From NCBI GenBank assembly GCA_021442155.1, contig CM038229.1:71258443-71322442 (forward strand): DNA of 64,000 nt. Direction: 5' to 3'. Shown piece after piece: positions 25,792 through 38,039 of the stretch. Each line of letters begins with the position of its first letter. Within the stretch, counting starts at the first letter, position 1. The notes below the pieces were generated by a model, which did no database searches, was not told the DNA's origin, and saw only the letters and a list, made by a program, of their open reading frames with translations. Made by a program: the position numbers and the translations under genes. Origin of the DNA: Cymbidium sinense (taxonomy: Eukaryota; Streptophyta; Magnoliopsida; Asparagales; Orchidaceae).

Positions 25792-28700
25792 AAGGGCACC
25801 CAATAGGTGTGGTGTAACTGACTAGGCGCATCGCACGTATTGGTGTTGATCGAGATGATCAACAACGTCTGAAGGATTGCAACGACTAATAGAGATAATC
25901 TACCCCTAAACTCGAGATGTAGACAGAATCAAGATCTTAGTGCAATGCAACTTAACTTATGTCAATGACATAAGAGAAAAAGAAAGGATCCACTGAGGGA
26001 TCAAGCATGTGAACCTTCCACTAGGGAAGCAGGTTTAGGTTATCCAAAGAGGATAAAAGTTGAGTTTGATAATGATTCTGGAAGAAAAGATCCACTGGGG
26101 ATGAGTGCATGAACCTTCCACTAGGGAAGCAGGTTCAAATCATCACTAGGGATATGGATTTGATTAGGTTTTATTTTATGAGGGCTCCACTGGGGAGAGG
26201 ATATGATCTGGTTTTGAGAGCACATCTGTTGGAGATATGAGCTCAAATTCACTGGGGATAAGATGCATTTAATATTTTGACTCCACTAGTGGGAGAATGG
26301 TGAATCAGATGAAATGGACCCTATCGGTGTGTGATGGATCCACTAAGAAGGGGCTAACATTAGCCTAATCCTATCTTAGATTTATAAATCCAAAGGGATA
26401 GCCTACCAGCCATCATGTAAGACTAACCAACCAAAGGGTTTCCTTTCAGTGTGCATTGGTCAAGCCAGGAAGAAAGCTTGTAGACTTACAACTTATTGAA
26501 TAAGGGACCACTGGAGTGATTGCTCGATAGCACAACAAATCAAACCTGACCTAAGGTGACTATTTGAGGGAATGTCGTTGTGGACTCACATCTGCTCAAT
26601 AATAGTCAGAATCAATTTAATTTAAATTTTAAGATGGACTTTGTCGGTGTGCGATGGATCCACTAAGAAGAGCTAATTTCAACCTAGTCCTATATTAGAT
26701 TTACAAATCCAAAGGGATAGTATACCAGCAGCGAGGTAGAGCTAACCAACCTAAGGATTGCCTTTCGGTGCTCAATGGTCAAGCTAGGAAGAAAGCTTAT
26801 AGACTTACAACTTCCTGAACATGGGACCACTGGGGTGATCAGTTGATAGCACAATAAATCAAACTCGACCTAAAGAAACTATTTAAGCGAATGTCGCTGT
26901 GGATTCACATCAACTCAAGAATAGTCAGAATCAATTTAATTTAAATTTTAAGATGAACCATGTCAGTGTGCGATAGATCCACTAAGAAGGGCCTATTATC
27001 AGCCTAGTCTTATTTTATATTTACAAATCCAAAGGGATAGTCTACCAGCCGCGAGATAGAGCTAACCAACCTAAAGGGTGCCTTTCGGCGTGCAATGGTC
27101 AAGTTAGGAAGAAAGCTTGTAGACTTATAACTTCTTAAATAAGGAACCACTGGAGTGATCAATTGATAACACAATAAATCAAACCCGACCTAAGGCTACC
27201 TGTCGGTGTGTAATGGTCATGTTAAAAAGAATGTGTGATAGACTTATATCTTCCAAAGCAAAGACGACCACCAGCATGACTCGTTGGTGGCACAACAAGT
27301 CAAACCCGACCTAAGGGTGACTATTGAGAGAGTGCTGACTCATGGACTTATCTCAACTCAAAATAGTCAAGTGATTCCGATAGAGAGTTTTCTTGACACT
27401 GCCCTGAAGATAGGATGCTTGATTGGGAAAAGGTATCGCTGGGGATTTTCCTCCTAATCCACAAGTGAAGATTTGTTTTGTTATTATGTTTACGTGGATT
27501 TTATTGGTGTGTGAGGGACCACACTAAGAAGGAGCTCATATCAGCCTAGTCCTATATCAGACTTACTGGGCCAAGGGAGAATATGTGTATCCGCAAAATA
27601 AATTCTCCAACCAAAGGGGTGGCTACTAGGAAAGGGGGACTGTCCAATCCAAGAGTAATTGGGGTAGTGTCTAGATGGGGTCACTAAGGACGTGATCCAA
27701 ATAGAGTGCCCACAGGGGAGGTGCTGCTAAGGCCTTTATCCAGAACCATGTAAAAGAAAGCCTATAAGTATTTGGTGGCCAACTCATGGATAAAATGTAG
27801 CAGTCTTACATCTGCCAAGAGTGGTTTATCCATCGGGTGGGTCGACGTCAACATGGTGAACACCAACCAACCTGAGGTACCTGTCGATGTGCAACAATCA
27901 GTCTAGGAATAAAAAGTGTAGATTTACATCTCCATAAAGTGGAACTGATTGTCGGGATAGGGTGTCTTCGGCTCGATAGGTGCTATCCGACCTAAGGTGA
28001 CTACCAAGTGGAGAGTCCCATTTAAGGACTAAACCCAGACTTGAAGTAGTCAAGTGGAAAGGAGCCGCTGTGGGACTTACCCTAATCCTCAAATATACTT
28101 GACCCAATCAGTACACGATGGCTATTTCAAGTAGAAAATATGTATGCTTATATCCTCTTAAACAAAGTCATCATGAGGTAGCTTACCGACTGCGTAGTAA
28201 GGCCTGCCAAACTAACAAGGCGCTCATCGGTGTGCAGTGGTCAAATCAGGAAAGAAAGTGTAGCAAACTTACATCTTCCTAAACAAGGGACTACTGGGGT
28301 GATACACTAGCAAGCTAGCATGTTAACCTGACCTAGAGTAGCTAATGAGTGGGTGCCACAGGAGGCTTGCTCCCACATCAAGGTAACTCGAGAGAAAAGA
28401 TATGTATTTATGTGTTTGTCATATATACTCAACCAAATCAGTTCGTGATGGCTAGTTTAAGAAGAAGGTGTAGCAGACTTACATCCTCTTAAATGAAGCC
28501 AACAAGAGGGTAGCTTACCGACTACGTAGTAAGTCCTACCATACTAATAAGGTGCTCGTTAGTGTGCAGCGATCAAGTCAGGAAGGAAAGCTTAACAGAC
28601 TTACATCCTCCTGAACAAGGAACCACTAGGGTGACACACTAGCAAGGTAGCATGTCAGCCTGACCTAGAGAAGCTAATGAGTGAGTACTACAAGGGGCTT

Positions 28701-28905
28701 GCTCCCACATCAAGGTAGCTTGAGACAAAAAATATGCATGTGTGTTTGTGTTGTGAGAGAAGGGATAGGATGCCACTTGGGTTCTCTTACACCTACCTTA
28801 AACACATCGTCGTAGATTCACAAGTAAAGATATTTCTAAACAACTATGAAGAGATGGAATTTGAAATGAAGAGAAGTTTTATTAATAATTATTTTTAAAT
28901 AAGAA
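25792..28905 (-). repeat. 3' untranslated region of element A with about 325-bp tandem repeats
   Basis: A unit containing GGTGTGYGATGGATCCACT recurs at about 26314, 26644 and 26965, with a diverged copy near 27507. A second unit family with CGATGGCTATTTCAAG-like words lies at 28108 and 28438, spacing 330 bp. Repeated words include ACCTAAGG, GTGGCACAAC and AGACTTACA. No coding sequence. Tandem repeats between pol and the 3' LTR are known for plant Tat/Ogre elements and can seed satellites. Confidence 0.75.
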
Positions 28906-30150
28906 TTATGGATAATATTTCTTCAAGTAGAGCCCATTGATTGAAATCGTAGGGCACTCTTTTTTATAATTTACAAGCTGATAAGATCCTCTTTGGTAAG
29001 CATTTTCTATGGCGAAAGGGCCTTCCCAAGTGGGTTCAAACTTTCCTCCCATCCTTCGACGAGCAATAATTGGTCTCCTTGGAACTAAAATAAACTCTCA
29101 TACTTGAAAAACTCTAAGGTGGACCAGCTTGATATGAGGATGAATTATTTTGGCTTTATATAATTCGAGGTTCTGGCTTTCCCGGAGGCATCTCTTCTCT
29201 AAACCTTCAAGCTTGCCTAACCGCAACTTAGTGTTATGCTCCATTGTGATCTTACTACCCACAACTATCTTTAATAATGAGAGTTAGACTTCTAAAGATA
29301 GAACTGCTTCAGACTCATACACTAAGGAGAATGGGGTAGATTGAGTTGGAGTCTTGTATGTGGTGTGGTATGCCCACAAGGCTTCAACTAACTGCTCATG
29401 CCACTGCTGCTTATTGTCATCAAGTGTCTTCTTAATATCTAGATAAGAGTTTTGTTGAAAGCTTCTGCTAAGCCATTTTCCCTCGGGTAACAGATGGTGG
29501 AATATCTCCAATCCATGTTGTGTCTCCAGGCAAAGATATTGATTTTAGTGCTCTTAAATGCAGTACTATTATCAGATATAATTCATCGAGGCACCCTGAA
29601 CCTATATATGATATGGTTCTTGAAAAATTGGAGCGCATGCTGAGCTATGACCTCTCTGAGTGGGATCGCCTCCGCCCATTTAAAAAAGTAGTCGGTGGTT
29701 GCTAGAATGAACCAGTGACCCTTGGAGGAAGAAGGATCGATCGAGCCCACTATGTCAGTACCCCAACACTCGAATGGCCATGAGGTCAATGTAGGATGTA
29801 GAATGTTAGGTGGTTGGTGTAGGAACACACCGTGCACCTGACATTGGTAGCATCTTCTAGCTATGTCCATACAGTCTGTGATCATCGAAGGCCAATAGTA
29901 TCCTAGTCTCTTGATCTTGGCTTTCACCTTTGGACCAGATTGATGCACTCCACATAAATCTGAGTGTACCTCAGTCACGATCTTATGAGCTTCATGTTTG
30001 TCCAAACAGTGTAATCACATATGATCGAAAGACCGTCGGTGTAAAGTGTCATCCACGAGAGTGTATGAGAGAGCTCTTTGCTTCACTTGATCGACTAATG
30101 ACTTCTCTTGAGGTAGTTTTCCTATATTTAGATAATCCATGAATGGTTGT
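28906..30150 (-). pseudogene. pol: Integrase domain of element A (end of pol)
   Basis: This part joins cDNA to the chromosome. A zinc-binding H-x6-H and C-x2-C are visible (VHSDLCGVH near 29966-29940; CYQC near 29852-29841). The core shows WGTD (about 29756) and TTDYF (about 29693), then SDNSTAF and ENGLAEAF, giving the D, D and E residues. The C-terminal part has FEPTWEGPF and ends YLKKYYP followed by a stop at 28906-28908, the usual end for these proteins. Broken by TGA stops at CGA-like positions (before HCLDKHE and after FRVPR) and by frameshifts near 29510 and 29280. Confidence 0.85.
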
Positions 30151-30419
30151 CTCCAATATGACTCATCGTTCTTTTTGACACCAGTAACCTCCCCTTCAAG
30201 AGAAAGTCTCTCGATGAGTTTAGCATCAATAAGGGATAAGACTTGTCTATTTTAGACCCTTATTGCTATGAAATCATCTTCCGGACATGCCAGCTCTTTG
30301 TCAAGCTTGGTCAATGGATCTGCCATAGCATTTTCTCCTCAAGAGATCTTGTAGATGGTAACCTCTAGAATTTAGGCTAGCAATGCCATGGTATACTTGT
30401 GGTAATGATGGAGCTTAGC

Positions 30420-30720
30420 CTTCAAAACTTCATAAGACTCAGTGATTTGGTTGATAACTAATTAAGAATCCCCGAAGATGTTGATGCTTTGGATGCACAG
30501 TGTAATGGCTAACTCCAGACCAGCAATTAAAGCCTCATATTAAGCTTTGTTGTTGGTGCATGGATTAGATAGTTGATATGAGAATCTCATCACATCGTGG
30601 TCCGGAGTTAGGAGGACTATTCCATTTCTGGAAGAGTAGATCGTAGTTCTTCTCTTTTTTGAAAGGAAGCTGCACCATCAAAATACATCTCTCAATGGCG
30701 AATGTTAGTGTCCTCTAAGT
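30420..30720 (-). pseudogene. pol: Second, archaeal-type RNase H of element A
   Basis: The motifs YFDGAA (30671-30685), TNNKA-stop-YEALIAGLELAI (about 30560-30500) and FGDS-stop-LVINQ (about 30480-30455) give the D, E and D catalytic residues. This extra RNase H between the normal one and the integrase marks the Tat lineage. Both in-frame stops are TAA where CAA (Gln) is expected; one is at 30540-30542. A frameshift lies after FDGAASF. Confidence 0.75.
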
Positions 30721-30959
30721 TCATGATTTATTCATCGGGGAGGTCATCACTAAGAGGGGAATCAACAGGAAGTGGGTGTGCTGCTAAGAAATCCACTAGC
30801 GTATGTCCTTTCATCACGGAGGGATACGAATGTGATATCAAACTATGACAAAATTATAGACTAATGTGCCAACCATCTGGATAGCATCAGTCATGTCATA
30901 AGATATTGTAGTGAATTGATCATAGAGATTAGATTCACCTTATGATAAAGTATGTAATG

Positions 30960-31260
30960 TCATAGCTTTTGAGATGAAAAGATTAAAGATAGGCAGTGTT
31001 TTTCAATAGGTGGGTAGTTTTCCTTAGCAGGGATTAGATGATGACTGAGATAGTAGAGTGCATTCTCTTTCCCTTCATCATCGGTTTGAGCCAACAAAGC
31101 GCCAAGGGAGTCATCTAATGCAGTAGTATATAATATCAATGGCTCTCCCGGGATGGGGGCTGTTAGAACTGGTGGCATCATTAGGTAGTGCTTGATGCCT
31201 TCAAAAGCATGCTAGCACTTGTCATCCCACTTGAACTTAGTGTCTTTTTTGATAAGTGCT
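30960..31260 (-). pseudogene. pol: RNase H (gypsy type) of element A
   Basis: An open stretch of about 73 codons reads LYTTALDDSLGALLAQ, then YYLSHHLIPAKENYPPIEK, typical of the RNase H domain right after RT in Ty3/gypsy pol. It degrades RNA in the RNA-DNA hybrid during reverse transcription. Stops occur on both sides. Confidence 0.8.
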
Positions 31261-31379
31261 AAGAATGGTTGGCATCTTCCTGATAAGTTAGAAATGAAAT
31301 GTCTTAGATACACAAACTGCCCTTGGAATGATCTGAGTTAAGTTAGATTTTTAGGGGTGGAATTTTTAAGATAGCCATG

Positions 31380-32060
31380 ATCTTCTTTGGGTTGATTTCT
31401 ATTCCCCGATGTCAGACAACAAACCAAAGAAATTTTTTTGAAGCTACTCTGAATACACACCTTAGGGGATTCATTTTAAGGTTAAATTATCTTAGCCGTT
31501 CAAATACTAATCTTAAGTTAAAGAGATGGTCTTCCTTTTCTTTACTTTTGACTACAAGATCATCAATGTAACATTCATCCTAATGATGAATGAGTTCATT
31601 GAAGATCCAAGTCATGGCCCTTTGGTATGTAGCACCAAAATTTTAAGGCTGAAAGGCATGATATTATAATAATAGATTTCTATCGAGGTTTGAAAAGCAA
31701 TATTTTTCTCATCCTCCAGGGCTATCTTAATTTGGTTGTTGCCAGATGACCCATCCATGAAAGAGAATACTACATAAGATGAGGCAATGCGCACCATCAA
31801 CTCTAGTATAGGAAGTAACAATTCATCCTTAGGACATGCCTTATTTAGATAGTTAAAATCAATGCATATGGATATTTGACCATTAGTTTTCTTAACTGGA
31901 ATGACACTAGCAAACCAGGTGGGATATTTTTCTTCCCTAATAAAGCCAGCATCAATTAGATTTTTGATTTCAGAAATGACAGCTGCTCAATGTCTAATCG
32001 CATGCATCTAGGAGCTTGCTTGATATGGTTAGCATTATAATCTATTACTAGTTTGTAGAC
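31380..32060 (-). pseudogene. pol: Reverse transcriptase of element A
   Basis: The N-terminal motif (about 31990-31850) reads IDAGFIREEKYPTWFASV, then VPVKK and IDFNYLNKAC. The palm shows VFSFMDG (about 31755) and, at 31559-31570, the catalytic YIDD followed by LVVKS. The order matches a Ty3/gypsy RT. Stops and small shifts interrupt the frame (for example before DECYIDD), so the enzyme is not made. Confidence 0.85.
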
Positions 32061-34280
32061 TACAACGTCAAAAGATAAACTAGGAATTTCTTCATAACTC
32101 TATGCAAAATAGTCCTTAAACTCAGTCAATAGCATAACTAAGTCATTGATTTCTTCTTCATTCAATAAAGAATTGATATATGTCAGGTGTGAACTTCTTT
32201 TCTTTCTAAGTTGATTTCTTTGAGTTCATTGATGGTTGATCTAATTTCTTCTTCAACCTTTGGTGGTGACATTTGAAGTTTCTAAACACACCTCCTCATA
32301 AGAGTTAACATGATTTGAAAAGAGCCTATCATACTCCAAATGATTGGTGATGACTAGGCAATGGTTGCCATCATTGACTGGACCCATTATGCCGAATCCT
32401 AGTGTTGGTCTTGATTGAGAATGTCTGATTTAGTTGTCCCATAATCTTTCAAAGTAATCTAACCTATGTTTGGACCAAGTATGTGGGATTAATCCCTACT
32501 TTGCCAAATTGATAACACAAGGCAAATATTAATCAAAAGGTAATTATATTAAATCTTTATATGAATCATTCTCAAGTTCTACATTAGCTTCCTGACTTGA
32601 GGATGATGCTCACAATATAAACCTCTTTGGCTTGGCATCTATGGATGATTTGGGGGCCTCTTTAACTACCAAACCCTCAACTTTCTGGGAAGAAAGTGGG
32701 GTTAGAGCTAAGGTTCCCAACTGTTACCTGACTGATCTACATAATATTGATTCTGATATATTCATGCTTTGTTTAGAGGCCTGATCTTTATTGCTATCTG
32801 GCTCAAATGTCACCTCCAAAGGGACTTGCAAAGAGGGGTTGGTTGGCATGCTAACCATATGAGACTCATTCTCTGAACTAGACTCTAAGTCTATGTGGAT
32901 AGCGGGGATACTCCTGTGAGCTAAAACATAGCTCCTCTTGGCACACTAAGAAGTCTTCCACTCTGGAGCGCCTCTAGATTTTCTCTCTGGTGGGGGTTGA
33001 GTCATCCTACCCATGTGTTCATATGGAGAAACAAACAGTGGGTGGAATCTAACTTCAGGCTCTACTTCTTCCTCAATGTCTAATTCTCACTCACTTGCAT
33101 TTTCATTTACTTTTTCATTTTTCTTTTCATTTTTTCTTCTTATTTTATTTTTGAACATTGACCAAGTTTGTCTGAATAGACTTTTTGATTTTGAGGAAGG
33201 TAGTAGGCTGTGTCCTCATATATCTTGACCTTCCTAACTCAAAATGGCTTCAAGTCTCCTTTGACATAATACTCAATTCCACCTCTTCAGAATTTGATGC
33301 ATTGATGTAAATAGGATGGAACCATATTATTTCTATGTATCCAAGGCCTATCAAGCAAAGCAGTGAAAGATGTATCTGAATCAATTATGTAGAACTTAGC
33401 TTCTATCTTCCAGTCATCTATATCTAATGGCAACACTATGGATCCTAAAGCCCTCTCGCCTTGCTCATTGAATTCTCTCAATATCATTTGATCCTCTCAG
33501 AGTTTGGAGATGTCAATCCTCAGGTAGGCAAGAGTGTGTAGACTCATAATATTCACTGATGCACCTAGATCAACTAACACCTAGAGAGTTTGAATTTGCC
33601 CATGTCCATTATGATATAGAGGGGACGGTTGTGCTCGGTTGTCCCCAAAAGAAGGTCTTCATCGGTGAATGTAACTCAACAGGCTGCTCTTGAATGACAT
33701 GCCTCCTCTCTAATAGCAGTCAACTGAGCTAAGCATATTTCTGGATCGAGAAGGGCTTTGATCAATGACTCGCTCATCTCTATGGATAAGACAAGGGCAT
33801 CATATATGCTTAGCTTAGCTTGCAACTTTCTGAGGTGAGCGAGGACATTATAGTCAACTCTAGGTTGGTCCTCCACAAGCATATACATAGGCAGAGCATC
33901 TTGTGGAGAGGTTACTTGATTGCTAGAACCAATGACTTGCTTACCCTTATCTTGAGGTGCTACCCTAGGAGGCAGAACTTTGCCACTACGAAAGTTGACT
34001 TTGGTGACTTCATGAGATGGTTTAGTGGAAAGTTTTACCTGCTCATCAGGTTCACCTACAACTTCTCCTATAGGATCATCAGAGTCAGAAGACTCCAAAT
34101 CAATCTCAATGGGCGAACCCGAGTGATTCAATAATGGATAATCCATTTCTATATCAAAAAAAGAAGAGTGATTGAAACTAGAGGTATTATTAATTAGACT
34201 TGGAGAGCTATCTATAAGAATACACTCAGAAAGATCATCAGAAGTCGCACAAATATAAGTGAAATCAGCTTTCTTCATTG
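32061..34280 (-). pseudogene. Protease and gag-protease linker of element A
   Basis: An open stretch of 200 codons (34278-33676) holds an acidic, serine-rich linker (EIDLESSDSDDPIGE) leading to a region matching 12380 in B1. The retropepsin lies at about 33640-33290; its active site reads LVDLGASVNI (Leu where Pro is seen in the B copies) after a one-base deletion near 33583 that shifts frame. ALGSIVLPLDIDDWK and TALLDRPWIH follow, as in other plant gypsy proteases. 32060-33280 is a poorly conserved region between protease and RT; its right part matches 10690-11800. Confidence 0.7.
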
Positions 34281-37200
34281 ATTTCTTAGATTTGGATGAG
34301 GTACAAAATAGAAATTAAGTAAAGTAAGTGGAGTGAGGGATTTGGCACCCTCCCTCTGCTGATACAACACAACTGCTAAAAGAAGAGCTGGCTGGAGGAA
34401 CTGTAGCTACGACTATAGAAGGAGTACTGGAATCAATCGGTGGTTGCACTACTATGCTATCCCGGGCAAATAGAGGTTGTCCCTGCTATTGCTGGGCTCT
34501 TACCTCCCCCAAATTATCCTTAAAAACTTACAAACCTTCCTTTGATTTGGAGGTTTGAGCTACTTCAAGCACTTGCAAGGGTAATTTTCTGATATTAGAA
34601 ATAATTTTCTTGGAGGTTTGGGATAGGGCAATATCCCAACCTTCCTTTGTCTTTAGAGGATCGCATGTATCCCCAAAGATTACTCTAACAGAACTAGAAG
34701 GTTGTTCTAATAGGTATTCCTTGGGGATGATAATGACACCTTACTTGAAGCTATGCTCAAGCTAGTCCTTAAAGGTAATGCAATCTTCTAAGATGTGTCC
34801 AAACATGCAATGATGGGGACAATAGTTTGGATCATGACACTTGCCCACTTCCTCCGGCCTCTTAGGCTCTGGTAATTAAAAATGAGGCTTCTTTAAAATA
34901 TTCTTAAAGATTTTTTTGACTACCTCCCTCTTGAATGAATAAGGTCGGCAAGAGTATGCAAGTAATAGTTACCTGATGGAGGGTAGGAATAATGCTACTG
35001 ATGATGCTGATGAGGAGGCAGTAGTGGCAGCCGTTGTGGCAACTGAGGTGGTCGGTATGATGCATGAGGTGGTGGCAGAGGATACTACTGAGCTTCAGGC
35101 CTATCTGACTGAACCCTAGCTGACTGCTTCCCATTGTCAACTACTGTGACTACCCCTGGTTTCTTCTCAAATGTCTTCTGAGGTCTGAGCTTGGCTGACT
35201 TGTCCTGGAAAGGCAACTATTTGGCCTCTTCTTGTAGACTAGCTGCCTTATTGATTAATTTCTTCAAGATTTTGATTATAAAACTCTTGAGCATGAAAGC
35301 AACCAAGCCATGGATGTTCTTCAAGATAATCTCTATGGCATGTTGTTCATACAGCTATGGTTCACATTTCATACTCAGGTTTTACCACCTGAGAATGTAA
35401 TCAATAAGGGACTCATTGGGGACTTGTGTCACTACAACAAGATCGCCTATAGTAACCCTTTGATGAGCTCCAACAAACCTATTGATAAAGAGGTGCTCCA
35501 ACTCAACAAATGTCTTTATTGAACCATTGGGTAATTTGGTATACCAGTCAAATGCAATACTTGCTAGACTACTAACAAATAATCTGAAAAGAAGGGCGTC
35601 ACTACCTTCGGCATTGTAGCATCTGACCCTGAAATGTGCAATGTGTTGGCGAGGGTTCCCACTGTCGTTAAAAATCTTAAAGGAAGGAGGTACAAAGCCC
35701 TTAGGATACTGGACAACATCAAATTCCTCCGTGTATGGTCTACCCTTTGGAACAGATGAGCCACCTTGAGCTTGTGCTAATGTATCCTTCACCTGTTGCT
35801 CCACCAATTGCTTGATATCCTTCTCATGCATGGAGGTGATATCTACAACCTTCTTATGCAAGATATCACTATCTTCCTCTGTTGGATGCATCTAGGATGA
35901 TCTGAGATATGTGTCAACTCTGCTCTGTCGACAACTATGGGAAAAGGTTGTGAAGCCGGGGCTGAATTCTGTAATGTTGACACCACTGCCATCAATTCCT
36001 CAATCTTCTTCCCTATTTTCTCAATATGATCATCCCTCTACCTAAGCTGGTGGATAAGGTGTTGAGTTGAATGGATGACATCGTCCTATTCAACTATAAT
36101 ACCTTCTTAGTTTTGCTTGTCTCTATGGAGGGAGCTCCTAGTATCGACTATGTGGACTTCAATCAAATCCTCAAGAAGGTTATCCTCATAAGGATTAAAT
36201 GGTACCCTCTCATCCTATGAATTTGTGTGATCACTACCTATGAGTTTCCTCTTCTTGGCAAAGTAGGCTGCAACTATCTCATCCAAGGAATGATCTCCTA
36301 CCTTGCTGGGCTGCACCGAAATAAAGGCTCTCGAATGACCAGTAGTAGGACTATGGTCACTAATAGAAATGCATCTAACACCACCTACTATTAGAGTGCT
36401 ATCATTGGGAGGACTGTTCTTGCTAAAAGATATATGTTCATGACTGCCCACTATCAGGAGAGTGCTGTCTCTGGGGGATCTACTGCCATAAGGACTGTAG
36501 AACTATCTCCCTCCCCCTCTGCTACTACCGCTATCACTGGCTTTGATGGTGGTGGTGGTGGTTGTGGTGCTACCATGATGCTACGGGTCGCCACTTCTTC
36601 ACTAAGATTGAAGTAGGAGGTTGAGTAGGGGAACTCGCCTTCACCTCAGTCGGTGAAGTAAATGGAGTGGGATCCTTTAGCCGTAGCTGGATCACCAAAG
36701 GGGCTTTCTTCTCCCTAGAAGCTGACTTCATGACTTTTGTGGGAATGGTGGATGGCAAGACCTGAACTGTTGATGGAGGGCGAGGAGTGAATTGGTGTGG
36801 TGGGGATGACACCAACTCCACCCTCACCAGGGCTTCCCCATGCGACTGGTGGTACCCGTCAACACTATGTTGATAGTCATGCTCGACCCCGATGGCCTGG
36901 GAAACCAACTAGAGGCAGGGTATTGCACGGAAAACCCTCATCACTCCCCTCTACTTCTGGCCTCGTTGCTCTATCCCCGTGGATCTGCCAGGTAACACTC
37001 CTAGGGATGATCGACCTCAAATCAAATAGTGTGAGAGACTTTGAGCATTTGTGGGCTCTACCAACCTAGTGTAATACCATCCATAGACCGGTATAAGACT
37101 TCCTCTTATCCCTAGCTGAAATCTCATGGTATGCAGGCGGTGGATACAATGCAACTATCCTCTTGTAGTCTTCCTCTCCATCTGATGTCGAGAGGGGGTA

Positions 37201-37710
37201 AAACCTATTCCAACTAAGAAATGGAGAGGTCTCATTGGGAAATCCTCCTCAACAACATGGGATGTTGTGTCTATATCTCAGACTGCACGTTTGTGGTGCT
37301 GCTTGATCTTGTGGCTTCTATTACAGTGCTGTGTACGGTATTGTGTGCGGTTGAGTAGGGCAGTGCAAGAACTAGATCCTACCTCGAAGGTTGGGGAGAC
37401 TATCTCTGAAGTCAAGATAGCCTTTCCCTTAGAGGGGACCAACAAGGAGGTACAAGTACGCTGCGTGGGAACTAAACTAACTGGTGGAACTTCGACCGCC
37501 TTCCTCTTCAAGGAAGGATACTCAGTATTAGAAGGCAGGTCAATGCGGATGAATAGCTTACCACCACCTCATCCAGATTGGCGGTGGTGAGGTGGCTCCC
37601 TCTTGGCCAAAGAAAACCAAGTGGGTGGAATCAATTTGAGGGAGGCTGGCCTGATCCAAGGCCAAATCCATCCCAAACGAAAAGGTAAAGACAAACTTCT
37701 AAGAGGCCAT
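34281..37710 (-). pseudogene. gag: Gag of element A with a long N-terminal extension
   Basis: The start is ATG at 37710; a TAG follows three codons later (CAA in the B1 copy), then KFVFTFSFGMDLALDQ. The extension to about 35900 is Ser/Pro-rich and unrecognised. The core Gag domain (35891-35382, 169 open codons) has KGRPYTEEF, YPKGFVPPSF, NPRQHIAHF and FVELEHLFINRF, typical of Retrotrans_gag. A His/Cys-rich motif (about 34810-34770, HHCMFGHILEDCITFKD) is followed by a TAG (34762-34764) also present in both B copies, then a TAA at AAG-TAA-GGT. Confidence 0.8.
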
Positions 37711-38039
37711 GTATACTGACTGCAAAAAAAAAAAAAAAATTACACTGACTGGTTTGCACTGTATCTCTGCATATGTTGAAATATAACTTGAGTCAGATCT
37801 CCACTTTAATACTTGTCCTAGGAGAGTAATATAGATTTGGAGTTTTGAACCCACACTAAAAAATTCAAATATATTAAGTGGGGTTCATTGAAGAGATTTT
37901 GATGTGTGAGGAGAGTCTTTTTCATTTGACTTTGATTTATAACCCATACTCAACCAATTTAAGTAGGTTAGGTGGGGTTCAGATATTTAAAGATGTTTAT
38001 ATTGTTATCTTGTTTAAAAATATTTTGATTTTGAAAGAC

